Positions 25,704-35,079 of a stretch of DNA of 64,000 nt are shown piece by piece. The first letter of the stretch is position 1, and each line of letters starts with the position of its first letter. Both the position numbers and the translations under genes were made by a program. This stretch comes from VXMF01 sp965206775 (GTDB lineage: Bacteria > Acidobacteriota > Terriglobia > Bryobacterales > UBA6623), in contig CBDBKU010000002.1 in the NCBI GenBank assembly GCA_965206775.1, positions 496,001-560,000 on the forward strand. Reading direction: 5' to 3'. The notes under the pieces were generated by a model. That model saw only the letters and a program-made list of their open reading frames with translations, was not told the origin of the DNA and did no database searches.

Positions 25704-28574
25704 ATGATTCGAGCTTTTCCCCGAGGCCACTTGCCTTCCCGCCTGCGACGGGCTTGCGTACTGGCCGTCACGAGCCTGCTGGTCCCTTCAGCCGTGCAAG
25801 CGGACCCATTTTCGATCCGCGTCACTTTTGGCCACGGCCAGGATCCGCCCGCGCGCTGGGCAGGCTCTATTCGCGCCGAGCACGCTCGGATTGACGAGCT
25901 TGGCGGCTGGCTTCTTGGCAGCCAGGACCGGATCGAGCTCAACAGCTTCGAACTTCACACGAGACATCCTGTGCGGCCTGAGCCCGCTCGCAAGGGGCTG
26001 ATCGTGCGGGGCAGGGCCGATGCAGGCGCCAGCCTCCACCTGTCTAGCGACCAAGGTGACTTCTCGTTCCGCCTTGCCGGGCTGTCGACTGGCAGGGAGC
26101 TGATGTTCCTGGACGGCTTGGCCCGTGTGTCCGGCCTGCCCGGCACCGAGAAGCTGACCGACGACACGCGCTACGACGACTACCCATCTATTGCCGTCGC
26201 TGCGAACGACGTCTCTTGGCTGGTCTGGCAATCCTACAGCGGCGGGCGTGACGAGATCCGCGTTCGCAAGCTCGACGGTTCCTGGCGCACGTTCAGCCGC
26301 GTGCCAGGGGTGACAGGCGATGTTTGGCGGCCGCAGGTCGCGCTCGACGCCGAGGAGCAACCGTGGGTCGTGTGGTCGCAGCAGAGCGGCGGCAACTTCG
26401 ATCTCTACGCGCGCCGACTGGACGAAGCGGCGAGTCGGTGGGGCAACCTGGTGCGGTTGAGCTCGCACCCGAACCCGGACATCGACCATCACCTCGCCGC
26501 AGACTCGCGCGGGTGGCTCTGGGTGGTCTGGCAAGGGTTCCGCGACAACAGCTCGGACATCTTCCTTCGGTACTACAACGGCTCGCGCTGGTCCGATGAA
26601 ATCCAAATCAGCAACCACCCGGCGAACGACTGGGAACCCCAGGTGGCCATCGACAAGCGAGGGGCGGCCATCGTGGTTTGGGACAGCTATCGCAACGGGA
26701 ACTACGACGTGCTTCTCCGAAGGCTTGCCGATGGCGAGCTGGGTCCAGTCACGCCTGTCGCCTCCACCGCGAAGTTCGAGGCCCACGCCTCCGTTGCGGT
26801 CGATCTAGACGGACGTGCTTGGGTGGCCTGGGACGAGGGCGCCGCGAACTGGGGCAAGGACTCCGGGCCGACGATCGATCCGCAGTGGATCGCAAGAGGA
26901 CGGGAACTATGGACTTCATGGATCGATCAGCCCTCGATTCCTGGAGCGCGCCTATACGAGTCGCGCAAGATCAACCTCGCTATTTTTGAAGGCGGACGCC
27001 GCATGGCGCCAGGCTCGGATCTCTCTAAGGCGCTCGCGGCAGCGGAAATCCCTGACCACGACTTCCCTCAGCTGCATGTCGACCCGGCAAGCGGTCGAGT
27101 CGCACTGCTGTTCCATCGCTGGAATCACGTTCGCTGGACCGAGAGCCTCGGCTTTCGACCGACCTATTGGGAACACGCTGTCGTCTTCTACGAAGGCGAG
27201 CGCTGGTCTGCCGTCCACACCATGCCCGAGAGCTGGGGTCGGATTTCCGCACGAGCCGACGCGGCATTCGGTAGCGATGGGAGCCTGAGAGTCGCCTGGC
27301 CGACTGATGGTCGGCTCGAGGAGCGGCCGGTTCGCGAGGTGAAGGCGAACATCCTCACGGCGCGACTCAATCCCGCGCGAGGACCCGCGCAGTTGAAGCT
27401 CGTACCAGCGGGAGTACAAGACCCGATCCCCGTGGAACCCGTACATCCTCGCGAATCTGCGGACGTCGCCGCGATCCGCTCGCACCGCACCTACATCCGG
27501 GGCTCTGAAAACCGGATCCTGCGCGGCGATCTCCACCGCCACACTGAGTTTTCCTGGGATTCGAGCGGAGGCATGGTGGATGGATCGGTGTTTGACTTCT
27601 ATCGATACATGCTCGACGCCGCATCGATGGACTTCGGAGCGGTGACCGATCACAACTCGGGTGGCGACAGCGAGTACTGGTGGTGGCTCATTGAAAAGTC
27701 CAGTGACCTGTTCCAAGTGCGAGGTGCGTTCAACACGCTTTACGCCTATGAACGGAGCGTCGAGTATCCAGACGGGCATCGCAATATATTTCACATCCAG
27801 CGCGGCGTTCCGGTCGTTTCGTTCCATACCAAGGCTGACTTCGATCGCCGCCGCCCCCTGGTTGCCGCCAGCCGCGGCACCTTGCTCGAGAACGACACGA
27901 AGCTGCTGTACGAGTCGTTGCGACGCACGGGCGGGATCTCTGTTCCGCACACGCCCGGATCCAATATGGGCACGAACTGGCGAGACAACGACCCCGCAGT
28001 AGAACCTGTAGTCGAGATCTTCCAAGGAGACCGGGTCTCGTACGAACACCCGGGAGCGCCCCGCGCACCACGTTCCGCCGATGACAAGCCGATCGGGGGC
28101 TACCGCGAAGACGGGTTCCTTTGGAGCGCCTATCGCAAGGGGTACAGGCTGGGAACGATCGCCAGCTCCGATCACTGGTCCACGCACATGTCGTACGCAA
28201 TGGTCTACACCGAGGCGCCGACCCGGAGCGCAATCTTCGATGCGATCAAGCAGCGCCGCACCTACGGCGCCACAGACAACATCATCTTGGAATACCGACT
28301 GGGCGAGCACTTCATGGGGGAGGCATTCACTACGGAATCCATCCCCCCTCTGGAGATCCACGTCAAGGGAACTAGTGCCGTCGCGCGAATCGAGGTAATC
28401 CGAAATGAAGAGATCGTTTACGAAACTCGCCCCGGCCAACGAGAAGTCAGCCTAGCCTACACGGACAATGACCCGCCTAGCGGCAGCGCGTACTACTACG
28501 TCCGCGCCGTCCAGGAAGACAGGGAGATCGCTTGGGGTAGCCCGATCTGGGTCGAGCGCGCGAAGTCGCCCTAG
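25704..28574 (+). CDS. secreted beta-propeller fused to PHP/DUF3604-like metallohydrolase, 956 aa
   Basis: Signal peptide (ACVLAVTSLLVPSAVQA). A WD/TolB-like propeller lies at about residues 140-480, with repeats of the form PSIAVAANDVSWLVWQSYSGG, PQVALDAEEQPWVVWSQQSGG and PQVAIDKRGAAIVVWDSYRNG. From about residue 600 there is a PHP-type domain with RGDLHRHTEFSWDSSGG, FGAVTDHNSGG and SVPHTPGSNMG, whose His/Asp residues look like metal ligands as in DUF3604 proteins. A final beta domain follows. Substrate unknown; an exported hydrolase is inferred. Divergent from the PepSY-type pair (88 bp). Confidence 0.82.
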   Translation: MIRAFPRGHLPSRLRRACVLAVTSLLVPSAVQADPFSIRVTFGHGQDPPARWAGSIRAEHARIDELGGWLLGSQDRIELNSFELHTRHPVRPEPARKGLIVRGRADAGASLHLSSDQGDFSFRLAGLSTGRELMFLDGLARVSGLPGTEKLTDDTRYDDYPSIAVAANDVSWLVWQSYSGGRDEIRVRKLDGSWRTFSRVPGVTGDVWRPQVALDAEEQPWVVWSQQSGGNFDLYARRLDEAASRWGNLVRLSSHPNPDIDHHLAADSRGWLWVVWQGFRDNSSDIFLRYYNGSRWSDEIQISNHPANDWEPQVAIDKRGAAIVVWDSYRNGNYDVLLRRLADGELGPVTPVASTAKFEAHASVAVDLDGRAWVAWDEGAANWGKDSGPTIDPQWIARGRELWTSWIDQPSIPGARLYESRKINLAIFEGGRRMAPGSDLSKALAAAEIPDHDFPQLHVDPASGRVALLFHRWNHVRWTESLGFRPTYWEHAVVFYEGERWSAVHTMPESWGRISARADAAFGSDGSLRVAWPTDGRLEERPVREVKANILTARLNPARGPAQLKLVPAGVQDPIPVEPVHPRESADVAAIRSHRTYIRGSENRILRGDLHRHTEFSWDSSGGMVDGSVFDFYRYMLDAASMDFGAVTDHNSGGDSEYWWWLIEKSSDLFQVRGAFNTLYAYERSVEYPDGHRNIFHIQRGVPVVSFHTKADFDRRRPLVAASRGTLLENDTKLLYESLRRTGGISVPHTPGSNMGTNWRDNDPAVEPVVEIFQGDRVSYEHPGAPRAPRSADDKPIGGYREDGFLWSAYRKGYRLGTIASSDHWSTHMSYAMVYTEAPTRSAIFDAIKQRRTYGATDNIILEYRLGEHFMGEAFTTESIPPLEIHVKGTSAVARIEVIRNEEIVYETRPGQREVSLAYTDNDPPSGSAYYYVRAVQEDREIAWGSPIWVERAKSP

Positions 28575-29161
28575 TCAAGGGACCTGGGCTTGCAAGGCCC
28601 CGAAATGCCGGGTGTTCGGAGAATCCAAGATGGCGTCGGCGCCAGCACTGAGTTGCTTCCGGCAGCGGTGCCCCGTCTCGCACCCGGACACAAGGAACGG
28701 AGATTCCGGGCGCAATAGGCGCTGGCCGACGATTCTAGACAAGGTCAGTTGCTGGGTCGCATGCTCGAATTCCGCTTTGCGCCGATTCGAGACTCTCGGC
28801 TGTCGCGTTCGATGCGCGGAGTGCACAGGGCTGATTCCGGTCGAAGGGTCCAGATCTTGGCGTCTCAGCCCGCCACGGGCATTGCCAGAGGTGAGTTGTC
28901 GGGCAATTCCCGACTGTCGTTGGTCGGTTCGGACAGGGCTCTTGCTCCATCGAGCGAATCTTGAGGAGTCCCGCTTCAGGTGCAAGATCAATTTCTAACA
29001 ACTCTCGGTGGGAACGTCGTCCGCGCACCGAAGGTCAAGCCGGTCAGAGAACTCCGGCGATTGTTGCGATAGACGGACTAGCCAGTCATCAAGTGACCGC
29101 GATACAGTCTGGGAGAGCTCGGACAAGTGCACAGGCCGTGTCTCCCAGATAGATTTGCTGT
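28575..29161. other. intergenic, no gene seen
   Basis: 587 bp upstream of an arylsulfatase gene. Short frames on both strands have no domain texture. It presumably includes the sulfatase promoter near its right end, but no clear -35/-10 or hairpin was identified. Confidence 0.5.
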
Positions 29162-30787
29162 ATGAAGGTCCGAACGACCGTCGCCCGCCATCCCTCGCAG
29201 TGCGGACGCCCTCACAGCTCCGTGAGGGCCGCGACCTCCTGTACCGCCTTGGTCTTAGTGGCGGGCCTGACGGGTCCCGCAACGGCGCAAGACACCCGAC
29301 CCAACGTTCTTCTCATCTACACCGATGACCAAGGCTACGGCGACGTCAGCGCCCTCAATCCAGATGCGAAGTTCGAGACGCCGAACCTGGACCGGCTCGT
29401 AAGCGAAGGCGTGGCGTTTACGGACGCACACTCGTCCGACACCGTGTGCACTCCGTCACGCTACGGGCTGCTGACTGGGCGCTACAGCTGGCGCACCCGA
29501 CTCAAGAATGGCGTGATGGGGGCGGAAGGCAAGTGCCTCATCGCGGACGGCAGAACAACCTTGGCATCCCTGTTGCGAGATAGGGGTTACCGCACCGCAA
29601 TGGTCGGCAAGTGGCATCTGGGCATGACGTTCCATGGGACCAAGGGCTCCCGCAACTGGTCGCGCCCGGTCCGTGACGGACCCCTTGACAAAGGATTCGA
29701 CTATTTCTTCGGCATCCCGGCCTCGATGAACTACGGCGTGCTCACCTACATCGAGAATCGGCGTGTCCTCGACCCGCCCGTTCTTTGGACCACGAAGAAG
29801 GCTAACCGGATCGCCCTCTCGGACTACCGCATCACCCCTCCGTACTCAAATTCGCGTGACGGACTCGATCTCGAAGTCGCGCCAAGCTTCGACGACCAGC
29901 GAGTCCTGGCTGTGTTTACGGAACGCGCTACACGATGGATCGATGAATTTGCCGCATCGTCTGGCGACAGCGAGCGGTTCTTCCTATACGTCGCGTACAC
30001 GTCGCCTCACAAACCTGTTATTCCCGCCGAAGAGTTCCAGGGCCTGTCGAAAGCAGGTGCCTACGGTGATTTCATGGCCGAGACCGACGCTCGAATAGGC
30101 GAGATTCTCGACGCCCTCGATCGGCATGACCTGGCTCGCGACACGCTGGTGATCTTTACCAGCGACAATGGCCCCGAAACGACGTATCGCGAGCGTCTGC
30201 GACGATTCGGCCATGCGAGCGCGGGAGGGCTGCGAGGAGGCAAGCGGGACTTATACGAAGGTGGCCACCGCGTACCGTTCATAGTGCGTTGGCCAACGCG
30301 CGTGAAACCGGGACGCATGTCGTCAGAGATTGTGAGCCAGACCGACCTGCTCGCCACGTTCGCGGACTTGATGGACCGGAAGCTTGGACCGGAGGAGGGC
30401 GAAGACAGCTTCAGCTTCCTGCCGCTTCTAGACGGACAGGAGCGGCTAGAGCGCCCCCCTCTAGTGCATCACTCCGCTTCGGGGCACTTCTCCGTGCGAG
30501 ACGGCCGCTGGAAGCTCAACATGATCCGTGGTTCCGGAGGAAGCCTCCCACCACGCTACATCGAACCGAAGCCGGGCGAGCCGGGCTTCGAGCTCTACGA
30601 CGTGGAATCGGACTTGTACGAGAGCAATGACGTAGTTAGCCAACATCCTGAGGTAGTAGACCGGCTGCGCAAGGCGATTTCCGCCATCGTAACGGAAGGC
30701 CGGAGCACTGCGGGCAATACAGTTCGCAACGATGGCCCTGAATGGTGGTCCCAGCTTACTTGGCTTGAGAAAGAGTCCCCGCGGTAG
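29162..30787 (+). CDS. arylsulfatase, exported, 541 aa
   Basis: Type I sulfatase. The signal peptide ends around GLTGPATAQ (residue ~43). PNVLLIYTDDQGYGDVS supplies metal-ligand Asp residues. The activation motif C-T-P-S-R lies near residue 96, followed by YGLLTGRYSWRTRL. AMVGKWHLGM and VIFTSDNGPETTYR complete the active site. Most similar in layout to arylsulfatase A-type enzymes. Third intact sulfatase in the window, consistent with use of sulfated polysaccharides. Confidence 0.93.
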   Translation: MKVRTTVARHPSQCGRPHSSVRAATSCTALVLVAGLTGPATAQDTRPNVLLIYTDDQGYGDVSALNPDAKFETPNLDRLVSEGVAFTDAHSSDTVCTPSRYGLLTGRYSWRTRLKNGVMGAEGKCLIADGRTTLASLLRDRGYRTAMVGKWHLGMTFHGTKGSRNWSRPVRDGPLDKGFDYFFGIPASMNYGVLTYIENRRVLDPPVLWTTKKANRIALSDYRITPPYSNSRDGLDLEVAPSFDDQRVLAVFTERATRWIDEFAASSGDSERFFLYVAYTSPHKPVIPAEEFQGLSKAGAYGDFMAETDARIGEILDALDRHDLARDTLVIFTSDNGPETTYRERLRRFGHASAGGLRGGKRDLYEGGHRVPFIVRWPTRVKPGRMSSEIVSQTDLLATFADLMDRKLGPEEGEDSFSFLPLLDGQERLERPPLVHHSASGHFSVRDGRWKLNMIRGSGGSLPPRYIEPKPGEPGFELYDVESDLYESNDVVSQHPEVVDRLRKAISAIVTEGRSTAGNTVRNDGPEWWSQLTWLEKESPR

Positions 30788-31129
30788 CCGGCTCGCCTCT
30801 AGCCCCCGCTTCTCACCAGTCGCGGGATTTGCGGTGTTTGATCAGCTTGAGGTGGATTGGGGGGAATGGCAACGTTCCGCGGGGCATCGGATCCGAGCCG
30901 ATGCCGGGTCGGGGCCGCCGGATTCGCAGTTGTTTCCGGTCCTCGTGCCGTGCCACCCACTCTGTCGACGCAGCTTCGCTGGCGACCCCGCGCCGCGTCC
31001 GGCGCGGGCCGCGGTGGTCCCGGAAACAGGCGCTAAGGCACCGGAACAAACCCGTGTGCAGGCCTGCTCCCGCAGGAGCAACCCACCCCCGCCCGACACG
31101 GCCTTCCCACCTATTCGTGGCGAGATTTG
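30788..31129. other. intergenic, no gene seen
   Basis: 342 bp between the arylsulfatase stop and the IS target duplication. It contains a GC-rich inverted stretch near 30989-31015 and a GCTCCCGCAGGAGC-like dyad near 31065. No coding texture. Confidence 0.45.
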
Positions 31130-31295
31130 CTAACTAGTGCCTGCGGCGGAAATCCGTATTTCGTTGATATCCAATGGATTTTGGCGATTTCCGGCGGGTG
31201 AAGATGAGGCGGATCGGGCGCGCATGGCGAGATTCGTCTCAATTTGCGATTATCTTCGGTGGTAAACCGTCTTGCGAACTGTTTTTAATCCCTCG

Positions 31296-31828
31296 ATGGC
31301 GCTCGGCCAGATCGCCATCGAAGACATTCCACTCGACGCCCGCTGCCGCGACGACATCCCGGCCGTGCTGAAGGGCATCCAGCACATCTACTGCGACCCG
31401 TCCTTGCGGGAGAGCCTCTTCGCCTTGCTGCGAGAGAGCGTCTTCGCCGCTGGCGAGTCCGCCTCCGACCGCCCTGCGTCCGAGACGCAGGAGAGCGCCG
31501 AGCCGGACGGGATCAACCCGGATGTCGGTCGGCCCGGCATGGACCTGTGGCAGGTGCTCGTGCTCGGCTTGCTCAAGCAGGGCATCCGCTGCGACTACGA
31601 TCGGCTGCATGATCTGGCGAACCAGCACGCCAGCGTGCGCCGCATGCTCGGCATCAGCGATGTGTTCGGCGGCGTCAGGTTCAGCTACCGCACGCTGGCG
31701 CGCAACATCGCGCTGCTCACGCCGGCACTGCTGGCAGAGGTGAACCGCTTGGTGGTGGGGGCGGGCCACGAATTGGCCGGGTGCCGCCCGGGCGAGCCGC
31801 TGCAAGCCCGCTGCGATAGTTTCGCGGT
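31296..31828 (+). pseudogene. ISNCY-type transposase, N-terminal part (interrupted)
   Basis: N-terminal part of an ISNCY-like transposase: MDLWQVLVLGLLKQGIRCDYDRLHDLANQHASVRRMLG and VRFSYRTLARNIALLTPALLAEVN. Native sequence ends at RCDSFAV, where the serine-recombinase element begins. Joining 31296-31828 to 35080-36031 gives 1485 bp, a continuous 494-aa frame reading RCDSFAVETDVHYPTD across the junction. An alternative TTG start lies at 31272. Inactive only because of the insertion. Confidence 0.85.
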
Positions 31829-32436
31829 AGTGAAGGCATCAGACTGCTCCTTCTATTGAATCACGTTTCTCCAATACCCGTCCATCCCATGCAACTCATT
31901 GATGTAGAGGATGTTACGAGCGTTTGAACGGTAATGCGGCCGATGTCGCCGGATGGGCCGACATCGTGCGAAACACCATCCAGGTCCGTTTCCGGGACAC
32001 TTCGGCTTTCTCCCGCCTGAGCCCCCTGTCATCGCTCCACTCTCGTCGCGGAACGGGCCAGGCTGGAAGCGTTGCAGGAAGCGGTCCGGACTGCGGAGCG
32101 AGACATCGCGTCGCTGGAAGCGCTGTCGGCCAGGTCGGAGCAACGCGTCAGCCCGGACCGGTCCGGAGCGCCAGGCCTGCGGACAGGCAACGCCATTCGA
32201 TGGGTCATCGCAACCCGTCTCCTGGCATGGCGTTACCCGGCCTCGCCCGGGCGCCGGCGCGCCTGTCCGGCCCGGTAGCGGGCGATGTCCGGTTCCGGGA
32301 TCACAGAGTGGCGCACCATCCGAACGACCGCATTCCAAGGCCTTGCGCTTGCGCGTCGAACTTCGCCGCCTCGTCTCTCCTCGTGTTGACGCCGCGTGAC
32401 TCCAGCCGCCGACTCCCCGATCTGTTCCGAGCCGGT
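31829..32436 (-). promoter_or_regulatory. left-end non-coding region; supplies SD and ATG across circle junction
   Basis: About 608 bp beyond the recombinase stop without a convincing gene. At the extreme left, on the minus strand, is AGAAGGAG (31847-31854), a 7-base spacer, then ATG at 31839-31837 reading outwards toward 31829. If 31829 is joined to 35079 in a circle, this ATG is in frame with the DUF5372-like gene. A short plus-strand coiled-coil-like frame near 32042-32160 (ARLEALQEAVRTAERDIA) may be a gene remnant. Confidence 0.6.
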
Positions 32437-34626
32437 TCACGTTCCCGCCCCCCAGTCCAGCAAGCGCTGCCGATCCCAATCCCGCTTCACGTACAGGCCC
32501 TTGTGCGTGCCGCGCACGATGCGCTTGGCATCCAAGGCCCCCTCGCGAATGCGTTGCCACAGGGCCTGTCGCGACAGGCCCAGCTCGCGCCGCGCTTGCT
32601 TCGCCCGCACATACCCCTCCGGCGGCGACTCGCAGAACCGCGCCCGCACTGCCGGGCTCAGACGCACCTGCAGGGCGGCGCCCTCCACCGCTGCCTCCGC
32701 AGGCACGAAGCCCTGCTGGATCCAGCGATAGAGCGTGCTCGCCGTCGTGCCCAGCTCCCGCGCCGCCTCGCTGACGCTCTGCGGCGGCGCCTCTGCCTGC
32801 CGCTTCCCGCCCCGCAAGAGCTTGATGCCGTGACGCTGCCGCAGGCTTGCCACGATCCCCCGGCTGAATTCCATCCCGCGCGCCGACCGCAGCCCCTGCC
32901 GGTTCAGCGTCTCCGCGATCCGCTCGTCCGCGTGCAGCAGCGCCAGCCCCCGCACGATCTCCACCGTGGCGGGGTCGTCTTGTATCGGCGGCGGCGTCAC
33001 GCGCGCAGGCAAGGGCAGGTCGGTCTCGTCGATCCAGCCGCCGCGCCAGCGCAGCAGCACATGCAAATGGCCCGCTGCCCGCTCCACCTTCAGCACGACC
33101 TCTTCCACCAGCGCCGCCAGCAGCCGCTTGCGATCCCGCGCACTGACTCGAGGCGATTCCCACAGACTGCGCACCCGCGCCCCCAACTGCGCGAACACCT
33201 CCCCGGACACTTCCGGGTCACGCCGCGGCTCGCGCTCCGCGGCCTGTTCCAACTCCCGCTGCGCCCGCTCGACCTCGCGCAACGCCGCTTCCCAGTCCCG
33301 CGCTAGCGTCCGCGTGACCAAGCGGTTCTCCGGATCCTCCGCCTTGTACCTCCTCTCGGCCAGCTGCGCTGCGTACGCGCAGCGCTCCAATTCCAGCTCG
33401 TAGCTGCGCAATCGCCTCGCTTCCCGCTCCTCCGCCTGCCGCTCCGCTCGCAGCGCCGCCTCGACGCCGCCCATGCCCGCCGCTTCCAGAAACCGCTCCG
33501 AGACCCACCGTTCCAGCTGCGCTCCGCCGACCGACTGGCACCCGCGCTTCCCCGTCCCGGACTGACTTGCCAGACACACGTATCTCACCCCGCTGCCGTA
33601 CAGCACCTGCATCCGCCGACCGCACACCCCGCACGCCACCAGCCGTTGCAGCAGCGCCCTCCCCTCGCGCGGCGCTCCGCTCCCCACGCGCAACGAATTC
33701 TCCGCCATGCGCTCCTGGATCTCCAGCCATTCATGCCACTCGACATAGCCCTCGTGATGCTTCTCCAGCACCACCGTCCACTCCTGCCTCGGCAACCTCA
33801 GCACCTTCTTGCTCACCTCCCCCCGCCCGTCCACCCGCAACTCCGTCCGCTGCCGCTGGTACACGTACGCCCCTCCCATCAGCGGGTTCGTCAGCACTTG
33901 GTACACCCGCGCGTAGGTCGCCTCGCTCCACTCCATCTCCCTGTTTCCGCGCTTCCCCGGCAGCTTCGTCCCCGCCTCCCGCAGCTTGCGCACCGTCTGC
34001 CGCGCCGAACCCGTCTCATGGAATTTCGCGAACACCTCCGCGATCGCCTGCCGCACCTGCTCGTCGGGGTCCTTGCGCAACTCCGTGCCGACCACCACGT
34101 ACCCGCTCGCCACGCTCCGATACAACTCGCCACGCTCCGCCTTGCTCCGCAGGCCCTCGTCCATGCGCGCCTTGATCCGGAACCGCTCCTCCTCCGACAA
34201 CGTCCCCTCGATCCCCAGCACCACCCGGTGGTCGCCCTCCCTCAAGTCGTACACCTTGCCCGCCTTGACGAACAGCGTGTCGGTCAGCCGCAGCCAGCGC
34301 AACAAGCCGAACCATTCCGCCGTGTCGCGCGCCAAGCGCGACGAATCCAGGCCCAGCACCACCCCCACCCGTCCCCGCGCCACCAGCCGCGTCAGCTTCG
34401 CGAAGCCCGTCCGCTCCGTATCCCCCGCCGCCGAAACCCCCAGGTCGTCGTCGATCACCTCGACCCGCTCCGCCGGCCAGCCCAGATTCCGCGCCACTTC
34501 CCGCAATCCATACTGCAGCCGCGTCGATTCCCGGTTCGTCAGCACCTGCTGCGGCGTCGATTGGCGCACATAGACCACCGCCAGCCGCTCAAGATGCCGT
34601 TCGCGGATCGTCGTCTCCCGCTTCAT
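32437..34626 (-). CDS. large serine recombinase, 729 aa
   Basis: Site-specific recombinase that moves its own element. The resolvase catalytic domain spans about residues 10-160: AVVYVRQSTPQQVLTNRES with the nucleophile Ser, then GLDSSRLARDTAEW. The recombinase domain follows (VYQVLTNPLMGGAYVYQRQR). A zinc-ribbon with paired Cys (VACGVCGRRM ... CLASQSGTGKRGCQSV) and a long coiled coil come next. The C-terminus has two helix-turn-helix-like units, SVSEAARELGTTASTLYRWIQQG and AKQARRELGLSRQALWQRIREG. Intact. It overlaps the upstream 67-aa ORF by 38 bp. Confidence 0.93.
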   Translation of the reverse strand: MKRETTIRERHLERLAVVYVRQSTPQQVLTNRESTRLQYGLREVARNLGWPAERVEVIDDDLGVSAAGDTERTGFAKLTRLVARGRVGVVLGLDSSRLARDTAEWFGLLRWLRLTDTLFVKAGKVYDLREGDHRVVLGIEGTLSEEERFRIKARMDEGLRSKAERGELYRSVASGYVVVGTELRKDPDEQVRQAIAEVFAKFHETGSARQTVRKLREAGTKLPGKRGNREMEWSEATYARVYQVLTNPLMGGAYVYQRQRTELRVDGRGEVSKKVLRLPRQEWTVVLEKHHEGYVEWHEWLEIQERMAENSLRVGSGAPREGRALLQRLVACGVCGRRMQVLYGSGVRYVCLASQSGTGKRGCQSVGGAQLERWVSERFLEAAGMGGVEAALRAERQAEEREARRLRSYELELERCAYAAQLAERRYKAEDPENRLVTRTLARDWEAALREVERAQRELEQAAEREPRRDPEVSGEVFAQLGARVRSLWESPRVSARDRKRLLAALVEEVVLKVERAAGHLHVLLRWRGGWIDETDLPLPARVTPPPIQDDPATVEIVRGLALLHADERIAETLNRQGLRSARGMEFSRGIVASLRQRHGIKLLRGGKRQAEAPPQSVSEAARELGTTASTLYRWIQQGFVPAEAAVEGAALQVRLSPAVRARFCESPPEGYVRAKQARRELGLSRQALWQRIREGALDAKRIVRGTHKGLYVKRDWDRQRLLDWGAGT

Positions 34627-34792
34627 TCCGGGCCTCCTTCTCCGCGATCCGCAGCATCAGCCGCGCCAGCTCTTCCAGCAGTTCCTCGTGCGCCGCCTCC
34701 GGAAAGCTGTTCCACAGCGCCAGACGCTCCTCGTGTTCCAGCAGCCCCGGCAGAGACGCCTGCCAGTTCGCCGCTCCCTCCTTCTCCGCCAT
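34589..34792 (-). CDS. small conserved-looking ORF, 67 aa, between DUF5372-like gene and recombinase
   Basis: ATG at 34792 gives a 67-aa acidic/helical product: MAEKEGAANWQASLPGLLEH, then LWNSFPEAAHEELLEELARLMLRIAEKE. Its 3' end overlaps the recombinase start by 38 bp and its 5' part overlaps the DUF5372-like frame. The translated composition is far more protein-like than either alternative frame. Possibly an accessory factor of the recombinase; function unknown. Confidence 0.6.
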   Translation of the reverse strand: MAEKEGAANWQASLPGLLEHEERLALWNSFPEAAHEELLEELARLMLRIAEKEARNEAGDDDPRTAS

Positions 34793-35079
34793 GCGCGTCC
34801 TCCAGCACCTGCACCAGTTTCTGCAAGGCATGATAGTCCGCCATGCGGCCCTGCGTGCGCGGCGCATCGTCCGCAGGAGCCTCCCAGCTGGTCCACGCCG
34901 CAGGGATGCTCTTGCGCTTGCCATCGGGCAGTTCGACCCACAACGCCAGACTACCGTCCGAGCGCCGTTTCCGAGCCAGCACCGCCAGCTCCTGACCGTC
35001 GAGGGGGTGTCCGAGGCGCTTGATCAGAACCCGCTCAGGCCCGCAATCGCGGAATGGATTAGTTTGATCTGCTCTTGGT
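34623..35079 (-). CDS. DUF5372-like protein, start codon missing in the integrated form
   Basis: The frame is open from the element's right end inward with no standard start until GTG 34982. The conserved-looking part begins upstream of that GTG: ERVLIKRLGHPLDGQELAVL, then SLALWVELPDGKRKSIPAAW, the DUF5372 pattern. Its tail (from about 34790) is Gly/Ala-rich read-through overlapping the 67-aa ORF, so either the genes overlap or a frameshift removed its stop. The natural start appears to come from the other element end on circularisation. First gene of the recombinase operon; biochemical role unknown. Confidence 0.62.

Larger units (their letters stand above)
31829..35079 (-). mobile_element. 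3251-bp large-serine-recombinase element inserted in IS transposase gene
   Basis: Bounded by the only point where the host transposase frame can be closed: a GGT at 31826-31828 and again at 35077-35079, one copy belonging to each junction. This fits the short (2-bp) core exchange of serine recombinases, and GT is the in-frame core. The element carries a DUF5372-like gene, a 67-aa ORF and a 729-aa recombinase, all on the minus strand, plus a ~600-bp left non-coding region. Excision would restore the host frame exactly. Confidence 0.82.

Noticed and set aside
26952..28439. 495-aa minus-strand open frame
   Set aside because: Antisense shadow of the propeller/PHP-like gene.
31817..31822. TAGTTT shared at 31817-31822 and near 35060 as the core of the serine-recombinase element
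   Set aside because: Longer match, but joining there leaves the transposase out of frame; the GGT match restores the frame and family sequence.
31924..33306. 460-aa plus-strand open frame in the serine-recombinase element
   Set aside because: Its second half is antisense to the recombinase and the first half is low-complexity; only a short coiled-coil-like stretch near 32042-32160 might be a remnant.
33646..34833. 395-aa plus-strand Arg/His/Pro-rich frame
   Set aside because: Antisense shadow of the serine recombinase N-terminal half.
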